This document shows, one piece after another, positions 45,633 through 55,833 of a DNA stretch of 64,000 nt. The position numbers were made by a program, and so were the translations under genes. The notes beneath the pieces are model-generated. The model saw only the letters and a program-made list of their open reading frames with translations. It did no database searches and was not told the DNA's origin. Each line of letters opens with the position of its first letter. The stretch's first letter is position 1. Source of the stretch: Segetibacter sp. 3557_3 (GTDB lineage: Bacteria > Bacteroidota > Bacteroidia > Chitinophagales > Chitinophagaceae); the NCBI RefSeq assembly GCF_004354985.1, contig NZ_SMSK01000012.1, positions 146,306 to 210,305 of the forward strand, in the 5' to 3' direction.

Positions 45633-48600
45633 ATGATTATAACGCTACCCCGCTTATGCCAGCTAACCAGGCACCCTGCATACCTGTCATTGTTACCTGC
45701 TTTATTGTTCCTGTTGCCATGGAATGTCCGTGCCCAGTCCGGCAATACCCCGGTTTACTACTCAGTCAACAACAATTATCCAACCGGCAATTCCAATTTT
45801 CAAACTTTTACGGAAGCATTCGAATTTCTCAAGGCTGGTATAAGTAGCCCGGTTGTGATTTATCCTAATTATGGAACCGGACCGTACAACGAAAAACTAA
45901 TAATTGGCGCAATTCCGGGTGCTTCCGCCACCAATAATATCCTGGTTTATGGGAACGAAGTAACGATCACTTATAATGTCGCCCAGGCCGACCAGGCTGT
46001 CATCAAACTTGATGGGGCAGATCATATCAAGTTTGATCACCTGAGGGTTAACACCGGCAACAGTAATTACGGTAGTGGTTTTATGCTGACCAATGGCGCC
46101 GACTCCAACATCATCGTGAATTGTATAGTGAAACTATCTACATCGTCCGACAACTACGATAATACGGGCATAGGTATATTCAACAGCAGGGGCAATAGCA
46201 TAAACAACAATAACGTAACGGGCGGCAATTTTGGCGTATACCTGACCTCTACCGCGAACAAGTTGCGCGATAATGTCATCAGCGATTTCTACGAGTTTGG
46301 GGTGTATGTGAACAATACAACAGCTGTTGCGGTGACTGGCAATCACATCAGCCGGCCGACCCGATCCATCGTTGCGGATTTCAATGGTATTTACCTGACC
46401 GGCCTGGCGCGGAACGATACCATATCAGGCAACTTTATCCATAGTGCTTTTAGTGGCAACACCGCAAGCACTAAGGCAGCCTATGGCATTTTCCTGGCCA
46501 ATACCAACACCCCCGCTGGTGCATCGCTGCTGGTGAGCAACAATGCCGTTTCGAACCTGAATGGGAGTGGTGCTGCAACCGGCATACGGGTACTAGGTGC
46601 TGCTAACACACAGGTTTACCATAACTCTGTTTCGATCGATGGCACTGCGTTGGGAACAGCAACAGAGCTTAAGGGCATTCAGTTTGAAAACTGTTCAGCT
46701 GTTGTATTCAAAAACAACCTGGTGAACATCACAAGGGAAAGCGGCGGAAAGAAATACGGCATCTATGGTGATGTTGGCCTTTCCAGTGTCACAATCGACT
46801 ACAACAACTACTATCTTAAACCGGGGATGTTAAACAGTTTTGCTGCGGGACACAATGGACGAGACTATCCTGGTCTTCTTCCCTGGCAAATGGAAACAAG
46901 CCAGGACAGGCACAGCCTTACAGTCGATCCCCAGCTTTCAAGTCCTGCTTCAGGCGTACTGAGCCCACAGGCTATGGCGCTTGACAATAAGGGGGTAAAC
47001 GTGGGCGTAGCAAGCGACATCTATTTGCAAACCCGGAGTACAAGTACACCTGATATCGGTGCGTTTGAGTTTACGGGAGCAACCTGCATGGTAAGTCCGG
47101 GTGCTGCTACCACTTCGACCACCAATGTTAGATTCGGATGCACTTTCGATGTCTCACTTACAGGCCACTCGGTAAGCACAAGCCAAACATACCAATGGCA
47201 GGTGGCTCAAAACGTCAATGGACCATATACATCTTTCAGGGATGTATCGAATGCACCATTCACAACAGTGGTGTACAATTTTAGCAACGACCTTGTTTAC
47301 ATCAGGGCCGCAGTCATGTGCGGTACTAATGTGCAATATTCCAGCCCCGTAAGTATCATTAAGAACCTCAGCGGAATAAGCGGCACTTATACCATCAATC
47401 CTTCGGCTCCGGTGAGTGATTCCAATTTTCATACGTTTACTGCTGCCGTAGCAGCGGTGAAGTGCGGGGTAAGCGGCCCGGTGACGTTCAATGTTGCTCC
47501 AGGTACATATGATGAACAGATCATACTAAAAGATATACCATCCACACCAACGAATAGGATCACATTTCAATCGGCCGATGATAATCCGGCTTCTGTTAAC
47601 CTGAAGTTCTTTACAAGGAATGGTCCCAATTACCGGGTGGTAACTCTTGGAAGCAACATCACGCTTCGCTCAATGACCATCACGGCCGACAATCCTTATG
47701 TGCCCTTTACTACGCCATACGGTATTGGGATAGCGCTTGAAAACTCTAGCAATGATAGCATCATTAATTGCATTATTTCAGTGCCGGGAACCTTTAACGA
47801 AACCGCCCGTGAAAACGCCGCAGGGATTGTTGGCGAAATTTCGACTGATAATGTTTTTATGAATAACAGGATCAACGGCGGTAATTATGGTATATACTTT
47901 ACCAGTGGTGGTAGGAGCAATTCATTTTTTTCAAATATTTGTACCGGAAAGCTTGCAGGTGTCCAGCTAGTCGGCACTGATATAAAGTTCATCGGTAACA
48001 ATGTTCAAGCTTATAGTGAGCAAGGCAGCACCGTTGTAAGCCTCGAGTGCAGCGGTTCCGCGGACATTAGCAACAACATTATAAATGGTGGGATCGCTCC
48101 AAACCGGAGCGTACGCGGTTTAGTTGTTTCTTCAAATACTTCAGTGTCGATACCTGCCAGGATAACCAACAACACGGTGTACATGTTGGGTTCTACCAAT
48201 TCCGCGGGCGTAGGTTCAACTGCTATGATTGTGACAGGCAACAATGCCCATATTACGAACAATGTGGTATTGCTTGGAACTTCGTTGGGCTATCATACCG
48301 GGTTATATTGTTCCGGACAGCAAATGTTCGCATACAACAATACCGTGCTTGCACGGCCTAACTTTGGAAACGACAATACAAATAGTGCTGTTGTTGCAGC
48401 AGAATTTGGCGGTAACGTTGTGGTAAGAAACAACATCTTTTCTACAATCGGTCGAGGTACAGCTATGGCAATTGGAGGGTCGGTTAACAGCGATTATAAT
48501 CTCTTGTACGCTTCTGGGGGAGAGTTAGTGAGGTCGGGGTTAAATTATTCGACCCTGCAGGCCTGGAGAAACGCCTCTGGTCACGACAGGAACTCAGTTT

Positions 48601-49973
48601 CATTAGCACCGGCATTTATAAACAATTCAACTTTTAATGCCGATCTCCGGCCCGACTCCTCCTCGCCAGAGGTCTGGGCACTACAAGGCCACGGTATTCA
48701 CATTGCCGGCAACGATAAAGACATCAATGGTAATCCACGGCCAACCACTTTGGCTGAGGGTGCACCGGATCTTGGTGCATATGAATTTACCCCTGTGGTA
48801 GCGCCACCTGCAGCAACAGCTATACCTGCAACACCCATTGCCGGTAGCACCCAAACATTTGTATTTGCAGCTGATACCATTGCAACCATTCATTGGGCGC
48901 CCGACGCCCCTGTTCCCACTTCACTAGAAGTAAGAAGGTATTCCGGTATGCTGCCGCCATCGCTTCCTGCAGGATCGGAACATATGTACTTTTATGACAG
49001 CATTAAAGCCGAAGGCCCCAGGGGATATAAATACGACATTGACCTTAACTATAAGAAAACCTGGCTGGGAACAATCCAAAATGAAGCCGGCCTCAAGCTC
49101 GGAAAAGGCACTGCTGCTGGTAATTGGAACCCTCTTGCAAACAGCACCGTTAACACCAACAGCAATACTTTATCTGCGCAAGGGCTCGATGGTTTCTCCC
49201 TATTTACCGGCTTGTCAAATCCAGCCGCAATAACCTTTAGCGGTAAGGTGTTGCTACAAGGAGCATTCAACCCTGGAGCGGGGCTGATGAATAATGGACT
49301 AAACACTGCAGGAATTCTTAAGACCCATGCTTCCAATCAACCCTATGGTACTGCTAACTTCGGATATTCCGGCAACGAAAGCGTCGGCAGTACTTTTTTT
49401 GAAAGCCATACCGACATTGTTGACTGGGTGCTCATGGAACTTCGGAGTAGCTCATCTCCCGGAACAGTAGCGGCAGCCAGGGCGGCGTTTGTAAAAAGGA
49501 ATGGTACCCTGGTGGATGTAGACGGAACCGGCCAGGTAAGTTTTGCAGGCGTTGCGCCAGCTGATTATTTTGTTTCCATTCGCCACCGCAATCATCTGGC
49601 CGTCCGCTCTGCTTTAACGATAGATTTTAGCAGTGGCGCAGCAACGCATGATTTTACCACCGGAGCCGACAAGGCATATCAAAGCCAGGCGTATAGCTCC
49701 ATGGTTCAGGTGGGTGCTGTTTGGGCTATGCGTGCAGGCGACGCTAACGCAAATGGCAACATTCGTTACAGCGGTCCCCAAAACGATCAGAACCAAATAC
49801 TCAATATTAAGCTTGGTGGATCACTCGCAAACATCGTATCCGGTGTATATGCACCCGAAGACATCAACATGGATGGCAGCATCAAATACAATGGACCGGC
49901 GAATGACCAGAACTTTTTGTTGAACATCATCTTCAGCGGGTTGCTGAGCACCATGTATACCCAACAGCTGTAA
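45633..49973 (+). CDS. Secreted double beta-helix protein with the shared C-terminal module
   Basis: A 1446-residue secreted protein. The ATG at 45633 gives a long signal peptide (LSLLPALLFLLPWNVRAQS); a TTG at 45483 would bury it behind 50 residues. Residues about 45-470 form a first right-handed parallel beta-helix (recurring N-x-I and G-x-Y turns such as NSRGNSINNNNVTGGNFGVY). An Ig-like domain follows (about 485-590, SQTYQWQVAQNVNGPYTSF). A second beta-helix covers about 600-1040 (FHTFTAAVAAVKCGVSGPVT; TDNVFMNNRINGGNYGIY). A beta-sandwich linker leads to the shared module at 1200-1446 (FSGKVLLQGAF ... EDINMDGSIKYNGPANDQNF ... YTQQL). Beta-helices of this type occur in polysaccharide lyases and in adhesins; I see no catalytic residues that decide. 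Confidence 0.9.
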   Translation: MIITLPRLCQLTRHPAYLSLLPALLFLLPWNVRAQSGNTPVYYSVNNNYPTGNSNFQTFTEAFEFLKAGISSPVVIYPNYGTGPYNEKLIIGAIPGASATNNILVYGNEVTITYNVAQADQAVIKLDGADHIKFDHLRVNTGNSNYGSGFMLTNGADSNIIVNCIVKLSTSSDNYDNTGIGIFNSRGNSINNNNVTGGNFGVYLTSTANKLRDNVISDFYEFGVYVNNTTAVAVTGNHISRPTRSIVADFNGIYLTGLARNDTISGNFIHSAFSGNTASTKAAYGIFLANTNTPAGASLLVSNNAVSNLNGSGAATGIRVLGAANTQVYHNSVSIDGTALGTATELKGIQFENCSAVVFKNNLVNITRESGGKKYGIYGDVGLSSVTIDYNNYYLKPGMLNSFAAGHNGRDYPGLLPWQMETSQDRHSLTVDPQLSSPASGVLSPQAMALDNKGVNVGVASDIYLQTRSTSTPDIGAFEFTGATCMVSPGAATTSTTNVRFGCTFDVSLTGHSVSTSQTYQWQVAQNVNGPYTSFRDVSNAPFTTVVYNFSNDLVYIRAAVMCGTNVQYSSPVSIIKNLSGISGTYTINPSAPVSDSNFHTFTAAVAAVKCGVSGPVTFNVAPGTYDEQIILKDIPSTPTNRITFQSADDNPASVNLKFFTRNGPNYRVVTLGSNITLRSMTITADNPYVPFTTPYGIGIALENSSNDSIINCIISVPGTFNETARENAAGIVGEISTDNVFMNNRINGGNYGIYFTSGGRSNSFFSNICTGKLAGVQLVGTDIKFIGNNVQAYSEQGSTVVSLECSGSADISNNIINGGIAPNRSVRGLVVSSNTSVSIPARITNNTVYMLGSTNSAGVGSTAMIVTGNNAHITNNVVLLGTSLGYHTGLYCSGQQMFAYNNTVLARPNFGNDNTNSAVVAAEFGGNVVVRNNIFSTIGRGTAMAIGGSVNSDYNLLYASGGELVRSGLNYSTLQAWRNASGHDRNSVSLAPAFINNSTFNADLRPDSSSPEVWALQGHGIHIAGNDKDINGNPRPTTLAEGAPDLGAYEFTPVVAPPAATAIPATPIAGSTQTFVFAADTIATIHWAPDAPVPTSLEVRRYSGMLPPSLPAGSEHMYFYDSIKAEGPRGYKYDIDLNYKKTWLGTIQNEAGLKLGKGTAAGNWNPLANSTVNTNSNTLSAQGLDGFSLFTGLSNPAAITFSGKVLLQGAFNPGAGLMNNGLNTAGILKTHASNQPYGTANFGYSGNESVGSTFFESHTDIVDWVLMELRSSSSPGTVAAARAAFVKRNGTLVDVDGTGQVSFAGVAPADYFVSIRHRNHLAVRSALTIDFSSGAATHDFTTGADKAYQSQAYSSMVQVGAVWAMRAGDANANGNIRYSGPQNDQNQILNIKLGGSLANIVSGVYAPEDINMDGSIKYNGPANDQNFLLNIIFSGLLSTMYTQQL

Positions 49974-50315
49974 GCATACAAGGATCATCGATCCAGGTAT
50001 CCAGGCAAAACAAAAGTGCTCACATATCGCATAGGCGAACAGGGTTGATGAACCTTCCATGATTTTTGTACCAGCTATCGAATAGAAATGAATCACGATG
50101 CCCAATCAGGGTACTTCAGTTTAGCTCCAAAATTTGCTTGTTCTCTGGTATTCCTGCTCCTTAGTTGGAGACGTTTATAGCGATTGTTGCCGTTGCATTT
50201 TGTTACAACGACTTTTGGCTGACCTGTTTATTTGTAATTGGCCAATCTCTTTTAACATAAACTTCGTAGTTATGGCAAATACTGCTATCGCTTACCAATC
50301 GCTGTTTAACTTGAA
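49974..50315. other. Intergenic gap, nothing recognised
   Basis: 342 bases. Contains no cassette of the kind found after the other three module genes. It should hold the promoter of the metal-uptake unit; no TTG/TAnnTTTG pair was convincing. Confidence 0.4.
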
Positions 50316-50681
50316 GTGAAATCTACCACGGCATACTATCTGCTTTTACTTTATACGCTTGCTTTGTTTAAGCCTGTTTTACCGTTGGTACAAGACGAAC
50401 TTGCACACCTTTTCGCTCATGCACATCACCTTGCAACCGTTCATCACGATCATGGTGATCATCATGCAGCAGGAGAAGTCACTGAAGCGCTTCTTGAACA
50501 GGAAGAACATCCGGGCACAGACCTTGCAAAGTCATCTACACCGGTATCCATTCATATCATTGTCGAAACTGAATTTCAGTACCTGCGGCTTCCCTCACCT
50601 ATAAGGGAATTTGGCATTGCGGCAGACAGATGTACCACTATCCCTGTACTTAAACATTATCCTCCTCCTAAAAGCTGTTAA
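50316..50681 (+). CDS. Small His-rich exported protein
   Basis: A 121-residue protein starting at a GTG at 50316. Residues 1-24 are hydrophobic (YYLLLLYTLALFKPVLPLV), consistent with a signal peptide or anchor. A histidine cluster follows (about 30-51: eleven or so His in LFAHAHHLATVHHDHGDHHA), a typical metal-binding patch, and the chain ends PPPKSC. Comparable short His-rich proteins are encoded beside metal-related TonB receptors and efflux systems in Bacteroidota. The siderophore-type receptor and the DUF4198 gene follow on the same strand. The cluster could sequester Cu, Zn, Co or Ni; which one is not visible. Confidence 0.75.
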   Translation: MKSTTAYYLLLLYTLALFKPVLPLVQDELAHLFAHAHHLATVHHDHGDHHAAGEVTEALLEQEEHPGTDLAKSSTPVSIHIIVETEFQYLRLPSPIREFGIAADRCTTIPVLKHYPPPKSC

Positions 50682-50976
50682 GGACAACTTTTCGCGGGCT
50701 TTTATTTTACTACGATCAAATAGCAGGAAAGGTGCATCCTATGCCGAAGGGTCAACAACTTTATCAGTGATCCCGGTTTATCTATGTACGGACAATTTCC
50801 GATGTTCCTGCATGTTTGTTAGCGTAACAGGTGAAGCCACGCCATACCATCGTAGTTTCAATACTACTGGTATCCATCCCATTCCTTAAACAGGTATTTT
50901 ATTGCTACGGCAGCATGAAAGATAAGTGCAGGCTGCTGCAGGTGATCTGATGCCCCCAACTAACCCAACAATCTAA

Positions 50977-53337
50977 ATGATCAGGAAACTAATTTCATTG
51001 CTGTTAATGCTGGTAACAGCAGGCAGTTGTTTATACGCGCAGAATGCCACCCTAAACGGCCGCATTCTTTCCTTCCGCCAGGAGCCTCTTTCCAATGTGA
51101 GCGTCACACTTCTAAACACCTCAATTGCCACCATTACAGATGAAAGCGGAAGCTTCAAAATTGTTAACATACCACCAGGCAGTTATTCAATTGTAGCCAC
51201 CAGTGTAGGCTATACGGCTACAACCAGGAGCCTGGTGTTTACAAGTGGCCAATCAATCAATCTTGATCTGCAGCTTTCTGAAAACAGGCAGGTTTTACAA
51301 GAGGTATTTGTTAGCGGAAGCAGGAACAAATACCGGCAAGCTAACACGAGCCTTGGCACCCGAACGGATGCCCGTTTGATAGAGATACCACAGAGTGCCC
51401 AGGTAGTTGGCCAGCAGGTAATCAAAGACCGGCAGGCGTATACGCTAAACGAGATTTCAACCGTAATGACCGGGGTTAAAGCAAACAATGGAATGGGTGC
51501 TTTTAGTATGCGCGGTTTCACCGGGTATAATCCGTTTGATGCAGGCTTCATTACGTTCAACGGTATCAGGGGTAACCTTTATATGTGGAGCCAGGCACCA
51601 CTGCTTTATAATGTGGACAGGGTTGAAGTGCTTCGGGGGCCGGCGTCTGTTTTGTTTAGCGAATCAATGCCTGGCGGCGTAATCAACTTTGTAACAAAGA
51701 AGCCCCAGGCCGATAAACAAATCGAATTGAATGCAACCTATGGCAGCTGGAATATGGCAAGGATTTCTGCAGATGCTACGGGCGCTATTTCGAAGGATAA
51801 AAAGTTGCGGTATCGCGCCATTGGCGGCTTCGACCGCAGCAATAGTTTTCGAAACTACCAAAAGATCCGGAACGTATTTCTGGCACCTTCACTTGCTTAC
51901 CACTTCACACCAAATACTTCACTGAACCTCGACGTTATTTATGCCTATGCAAGTGCGGTACAACAGTACGATAGGGGTGTATTCGTAAAGAAACTTGCCA
52001 ATGGTTCTTACGACTTCAATTATTATCCGAACCATCTAACAGTTCATAGTCCTACCGACTTTGGCAAAACACATAATACATCGGCAGCTATAAATTTCAA
52101 CCACCGGTTTAATGATAACCTGTCATTTGTTGCTGTACAACGTTATGTTAGAAACCAGTTCCGTTTTGCCGATCATGTGGTTAGCGGTGCAATCATTGAT
52201 GACTCTATTAATCGATCTTACGAAATCTGGGACTACGACCAGTACAATTGGCAAACCACTGCCTTTGCAAATTACAAAGCAAAAACAGGCAGGATTAACC
52301 ATAGCCTTTTACTTGGTGTTGACTACAACAATTACGGCTGGACAAAAAACGACTACCGGAACTCCACTTCGAAACGTATGTACATTCCCGCCCCGGATTA
52401 TTCGAACGACGTACCTGCTGCGGGACCCAACGACTACTATGATGATAATAAGCAAGCCATTAACCTGGTAGGGGTATACCTGCAGGACCAGCTTTCCTTT
52501 GGTGAAAGGCTTAAACTGCTGTTGTCGTTGCGGCACGACTCGTATAACATGGTTCAGACACCTTTATCTTCGAGAGACGATTTGCAGGGCGACAGATCAA
52601 CTGCAGACGCATGGATACCAAGGGTAGGACTCGTTTTTCAGCCCGTGTCAAACATCGCGTTCTATGGCAATTATAACAAGAGTTTCAATCCGCAACTCTC
52701 CAATTCGGCAGGCGCCGGAGGTCCATTTCCACCCCGAACAGCAGAACAATTTGAAGTGGGGTATAAGGGTGATTACTTTAACAATGCACTGTCTACAACA
52801 GTATCATTTTACGACATTCGTTACCGCAACATACTCGCCGCCGATCCTACTGCCGAAAACCCAAACAGGCAGGCTGTTGTGGATGGCACACGGAGCAAAG
52901 GTTTCGAACTTACCGTACAGGGTAACATAAGAAATATCTCTGTAATCGGAGGGTATGCTTATAACGATCATCGGTTAACCAGCAACAGCACAATAGGTAA
53001 AATGGGTTTCCGGTATGTAAATGCGCCTTATAACATTGCAAACCTCTTTTTAAAATACGACGTCCGGAAAGGCCGTCTTAACGGACTGGGTTTCGGCCTT
53101 GGTGGAAGGTATGTCAGCAGCCAGGTGGGTAACCTTGCAACACAGGATTTTGTGGTACCGGAATCCACAGTGGCCGATGCGGTAATCAACTATCAGGTAA
53201 GAAAATTCAATGTGCAGTTGAATGTAAACAACATTGCAGATACCCGTTACTTTATCGGCGGCCTGTCGCGCACCACAATTGCAGCCCTGGGCAGTCCGCG
53301 TAATTTTAGGTTGTCTGTAAACTATACGATTTTCTAA
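50977..53337 (+). CDS. TonB-dependent siderophore-type outer-membrane receptor
   Basis: A 786-residue receptor. Signal peptide about 1-22 (ending YAQ). A carboxypeptidase-regulatory-like domain (LNGRILSFRQEPLSNVSVTL, about 25-105) typical of Bacteroidota receptors precedes the plug (about 125-230: IPQSAQVVGQQVIKDRQ, GFTGYNPFDAG, VDRVEVLRGPASVLFSESMP, GGVINFVTKKP). The 22-strand barrel fills the rest and ends RNFRLSVNYTIF with the C-terminal aromatic residue. Wording of the plug places it with FhuA-like siderophore receptors rather than SusC. The neighbours (His-rich protein upstream, DUF4198 downstream) suggest uptake of a metal chelate. The plug lacks no expected part. Confidence 0.94.
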   Translation: MIRKLISLLLMLVTAGSCLYAQNATLNGRILSFRQEPLSNVSVTLLNTSIATITDESGSFKIVNIPPGSYSIVATSVGYTATTRSLVFTSGQSINLDLQLSENRQVLQEVFVSGSRNKYRQANTSLGTRTDARLIEIPQSAQVVGQQVIKDRQAYTLNEISTVMTGVKANNGMGAFSMRGFTGYNPFDAGFITFNGIRGNLYMWSQAPLLYNVDRVEVLRGPASVLFSESMPGGVINFVTKKPQADKQIELNATYGSWNMARISADATGAISKDKKLRYRAIGGFDRSNSFRNYQKIRNVFLAPSLAYHFTPNTSLNLDVIYAYASAVQQYDRGVFVKKLANGSYDFNYYPNHLTVHSPTDFGKTHNTSAAINFNHRFNDNLSFVAVQRYVRNQFRFADHVVSGAIIDDSINRSYEIWDYDQYNWQTTAFANYKAKTGRINHSLLLGVDYNNYGWTKNDYRNSTSKRMYIPAPDYSNDVPAAGPNDYYDDNKQAINLVGVYLQDQLSFGERLKLLLSLRHDSYNMVQTPLSSRDDLQGDRSTADAWIPRVGLVFQPVSNIAFYGNYNKSFNPQLSNSAGAGGPFPPRTAEQFEVGYKGDYFNNALSTTVSFYDIRYRNILAADPTAENPNRQAVVDGTRSKGFELTVQGNIRNISVIGGYAYNDHRLTSNSTIGKMGFRYVNAPYNIANLFLKYDVRKGRLNGLGFGLGGRYVSSQVGNLATQDFVVPESTVADAVINYQVRKFNVQLNVNNIADTRYFIGGLSRTTIAALGSPRNFRLSVNYTIF

Positions 53338-53470
53338 AAATTTCAATAGTAAATCAGGTCCATTGGTAGCCACAATTGTTGCAACAGTAAAAAACCTGGT
53401 TGATAAAACCAGGCAAATATTTCAACGAAAAGCCGCACCGGCCGGTGTAGCACTAAAGCATAAAACAAAG

Positions 53471-54268
53471 ATGAAAAAAGCACTAACAATTATTTGCATG
53501 CTCTTTATCGGAAGCATACTAAACGCACACGAATATGTTCTGCTGGCCTACAAATACCACGTGCAAAAAGGTGATACCCTGGAAGTGCACTTGTTCGTTG
53601 CCGACGGTTTCAACATTCAACTCGAGCGACCCGTGCAGAAGAAGCTTACCCGAAATTTTGGGATCATCACAGCAAACGGCACAACCGATCTGCTCAGCAA
53701 TGCTAGAGAGGGTGCTTTACCAGTACTTGAAACAAAGGTAGACTTCGATGGTCTGGGGCTCATACACCTGGAGAGGGATTACTCCAGGATCGCGCTCACC
53801 ACAGCAAAGTTCCGGGAGTATCTTAAAGAGGATCATATTGAAAACATTGATGTAAGTAAAGACCCGGCCGATAAACTGCAGCCGGAAAGGTACAGCCGGT
53901 ACATTAAGTCGTTAGTGCTAAGCGGAGATAAGCCACAGGGTGACCTGTACAAAAAGGTGCTGGGTCAAAATTTCGAAATTGTATTATTAGATAATCCATA
54001 TTTGCTGCGGAAGGGAAGCTTATTACGCGCCCAGGTGCTGTTTATGGGAAAGCCCATCGCCAATAAAATGATCACAGCCCGCAACAGAACAGGTAATGAA
54101 AGTGCATTGCACTTGAAAGCCCGGACCGACGCAACGGGAATTTGTTCGTTTAAACTGCCGCGGGCAGGGGAGTGGTTTATACACGCTACCCATATGATAC
54201 CTTGTGTTGATAAAACCGACAGCGATTGGGATAGCTTTTGGACCTCGTATAGCTTCCAGTTACCTTAA
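53471..54268 (+). CDS. DUF4198 exported protein linked to metal uptake
   Basis: A 265-residue protein. The ATG at 53471 gives a normal signal peptide (LTIICMLFIGSILNAH, about 1-19); an ATG at 53363 would add 36 polar residues. Immediately after the cleavage site comes HEYVLLAYKYHVQKGDTLEV, with the N-terminal His typical of DUF4198, and the C-terminal half is a second beta-sandwich (LLRAQVLFMGKPIANKMI; GEWFIHATHMIP). DUF4198 proteins are periplasmic and are encoded next to nickel or cobalt transport genes or TonB receptors; an N-terminal His after cleavage can bind metal. It follows the receptor by 133 bases and ends before a perfect terminator, so it is probably the last gene of that operon. 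Confidence 0.88.
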   Translation: MKKALTIICMLFIGSILNAHEYVLLAYKYHVQKGDTLEVHLFVADGFNIQLERPVQKKLTRNFGIITANGTTDLLSNAREGALPVLETKVDFDGLGLIHLERDYSRIALTTAKFREYLKEDHIENIDVSKDPADKLQPERYSRYIKSLVLSGDKPQGDLYKKVLGQNFEIVLLDNPYLLRKGSLLRAQVLFMGKPIANKMITARNRTGNESALHLKARTDATGICSFKLPRAGEWFIHATHMIPCVDKTDSDWDSFWTSYSFQLP

Positions 54269-54430
54269 CCATTGCAGGGGGCTTAAGCGCAGTTAAGTTA
54301 GCTGATCACACAGGGTGCGGCTGTTAGCATTATCGCGGTGCACGAGGCAGCGCCCTATTGCGGTTGGGGATGATGCTTTGCCTTTTATTGGAAGCATGAA
54401 ACTGAATTTCCAGGAACACAGTATTTTCAA

Positions 54431-54470
54431 ACACACCAGGGAAGCCCTGATTGCTTCCCTGGTGTGTTTT
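54431..54470 (+). terminator. Intrinsic terminator of the metal-uptake operon
   Basis: Perfect 14-bp stem, ACACACCAGGGAAG (54431-54444) with CTTCCCTGGTGTGT (54454-54467), 9-base loop, followed by TTT. It lies 160 bases after the DUF4198 stop and 100 before the GH28 gene. Confidence 0.9.
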
Positions 54471-54570
54471 AGCGCGTAGCTGTTGCACCGGCAGCAAACA
54501 AAAGTCGTAACGTTGTATACGAACTGGACACCCCTGTGGAGACCACAGGTGTTTAAAGTGCAGTTGTGTT

Positions 54571-55833
54571 ATGCTTATGCCCAAGTTGTTTCTAGTGATC
54601 GCACTTCTTGTTACAAACCTGAATGCTCAGTCGCAGGACTACATAATTACCGGCTTTGGTGTCAGCAGCGACAGTACGGTGCTGCATACCCGGCAAATCC
54701 AGCAGGCGATCGACAAAGCCGAGGCGGATGGTGGCGGGACCATCGTAGTGCCAAGGGGCGTTTTTCTTACGGGTGCCTTATTCTTTAAGCCAAAAACCGG
54801 GCTTAGGCTAATGGAAGGAGCGGTGTTAAAGGGCTCGGATGATATCGCACAATACCCGCTGATCCCTTCGCGTATGGAAGGACGGAGCATTTATTATTAT
54901 GCTGCCCTGGTAAATGCATACCATGTTGACAGCTTTAGTATAACGGGTCCGGGTACCATAGACGGCAACGGGCTCCGCTATTGGCAGGCTTTCTGGGCCT
55001 ATCGTGACTCCATGCGGAAGCTCGGGAAAGAAGCCACCAACCTCGAAGTGCATCGTCCACGGTTGTTGTTTATATGGGGAAGTGATCATGTAAAAATTCA
55101 GAACACCAAACTGCGCAACTCCGGTTTCTGGACCACCCATCTTTACCAGTGTAATGATGTGCTAATTGAAAACTGCGACATACGTTCGCCTTACAAGCCT
55201 GTACCAGCACCAAGCACAGATGGTATCGATATCGATGTTTGCAAAAGGGTGACTGTCCGTGGTTGTTACATTTCCGTGAATGACGATGCGGTATGTATTA
55301 AAGGAGGAAAAGGTCCTGATGCGCACCGGCAACCTGAGAATGGGATAGTAGAAGACATCCTTATTGAAAACTGCACCTTCGGCGAGTCGCATGGCACACT
55401 CACCCTTGGAAGCGAAAGTATACACGCAAGAAATATCACGTTGAGAAATTGTAAGGTCGAGAACAATGCTCCACTTCTGAGGTTAAAAATGCGCCCCGAT
55501 ACTTATCAAACGTTTGAAAACATCAGGATTGAAAATGTTACAGGCAAGTGCGGGACCATCATTAGCATGAACCCATGGCGACAATTCTTCAGCCTTGGGG
55601 GTAGTACGGAGAAGCCCTTTGCTACCGTTCGCAACATCACCATTGCTAATGTGATGGTAACCTGTAACCGTATTGGTGAACTTGAAGGTAACCCGGCTGA
55701 TACAGTTGACAACATCCTGTTCAGGAACATCAAAGCGACAGCGGCAACACCTACGCTCAAGAACAACTACCAGAAGGTTAAAGCAGTGGATGTTTTTGTA
55801 AATGGTCAACCATTAGCAATAAAAAAGTGGTGA
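54571..55833 (+). CDS. Glycoside hydrolase family 28 (polygalacturonase-type)
   Basis: A 420-residue secreted enzyme with a signal peptide (about 1-21, ending NAQS). The parallel beta-helix begins with TRQIQQAIDKAEADGGGTIV. The GH28 catalytic motifs are all present: STDGIDID (Asp217 and Asp220, usually NTDGxD), VNDDAVCIKGG (Asp238-Asp239), and ESHGTLTLGSE (His274, usually GHG). GH28 enzymes hydrolyse galacturonan or rhamnogalacturonan by inversion; the shorter, exported members in PULs usually act on pectin oligosaccharides from the chain end. Length is normal. It has no partner immediately adjacent, but the SusC/SusD pair at 58.3-63.7 kb on the same strand could import its products. Confidence 0.94.
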   Translation: MLMPKLFLVIALLVTNLNAQSQDYIITGFGVSSDSTVLHTRQIQQAIDKAEADGGGTIVVPRGVFLTGALFFKPKTGLRLMEGAVLKGSDDIAQYPLIPSRMEGRSIYYYAALVNAYHVDSFSITGPGTIDGNGLRYWQAFWAYRDSMRKLGKEATNLEVHRPRLLFIWGSDHVKIQNTKLRNSGFWTTHLYQCNDVLIENCDIRSPYKPVPAPSTDGIDIDVCKRVTVRGCYISVNDDAVCIKGGKGPDAHRQPENGIVEDILIENCTFGESHGTLTLGSESIHARNITLRNCKVENNAPLLRLKMRPDTYQTFENIRIENVTGKCGTIISMNPWRQFFSLGGSTEKPFATVRNITIANVMVTCNRIGELEGNPADTVDNILFRNIKATAATPTLKNNYQKVKAVDVFVNGQPLAIKKW

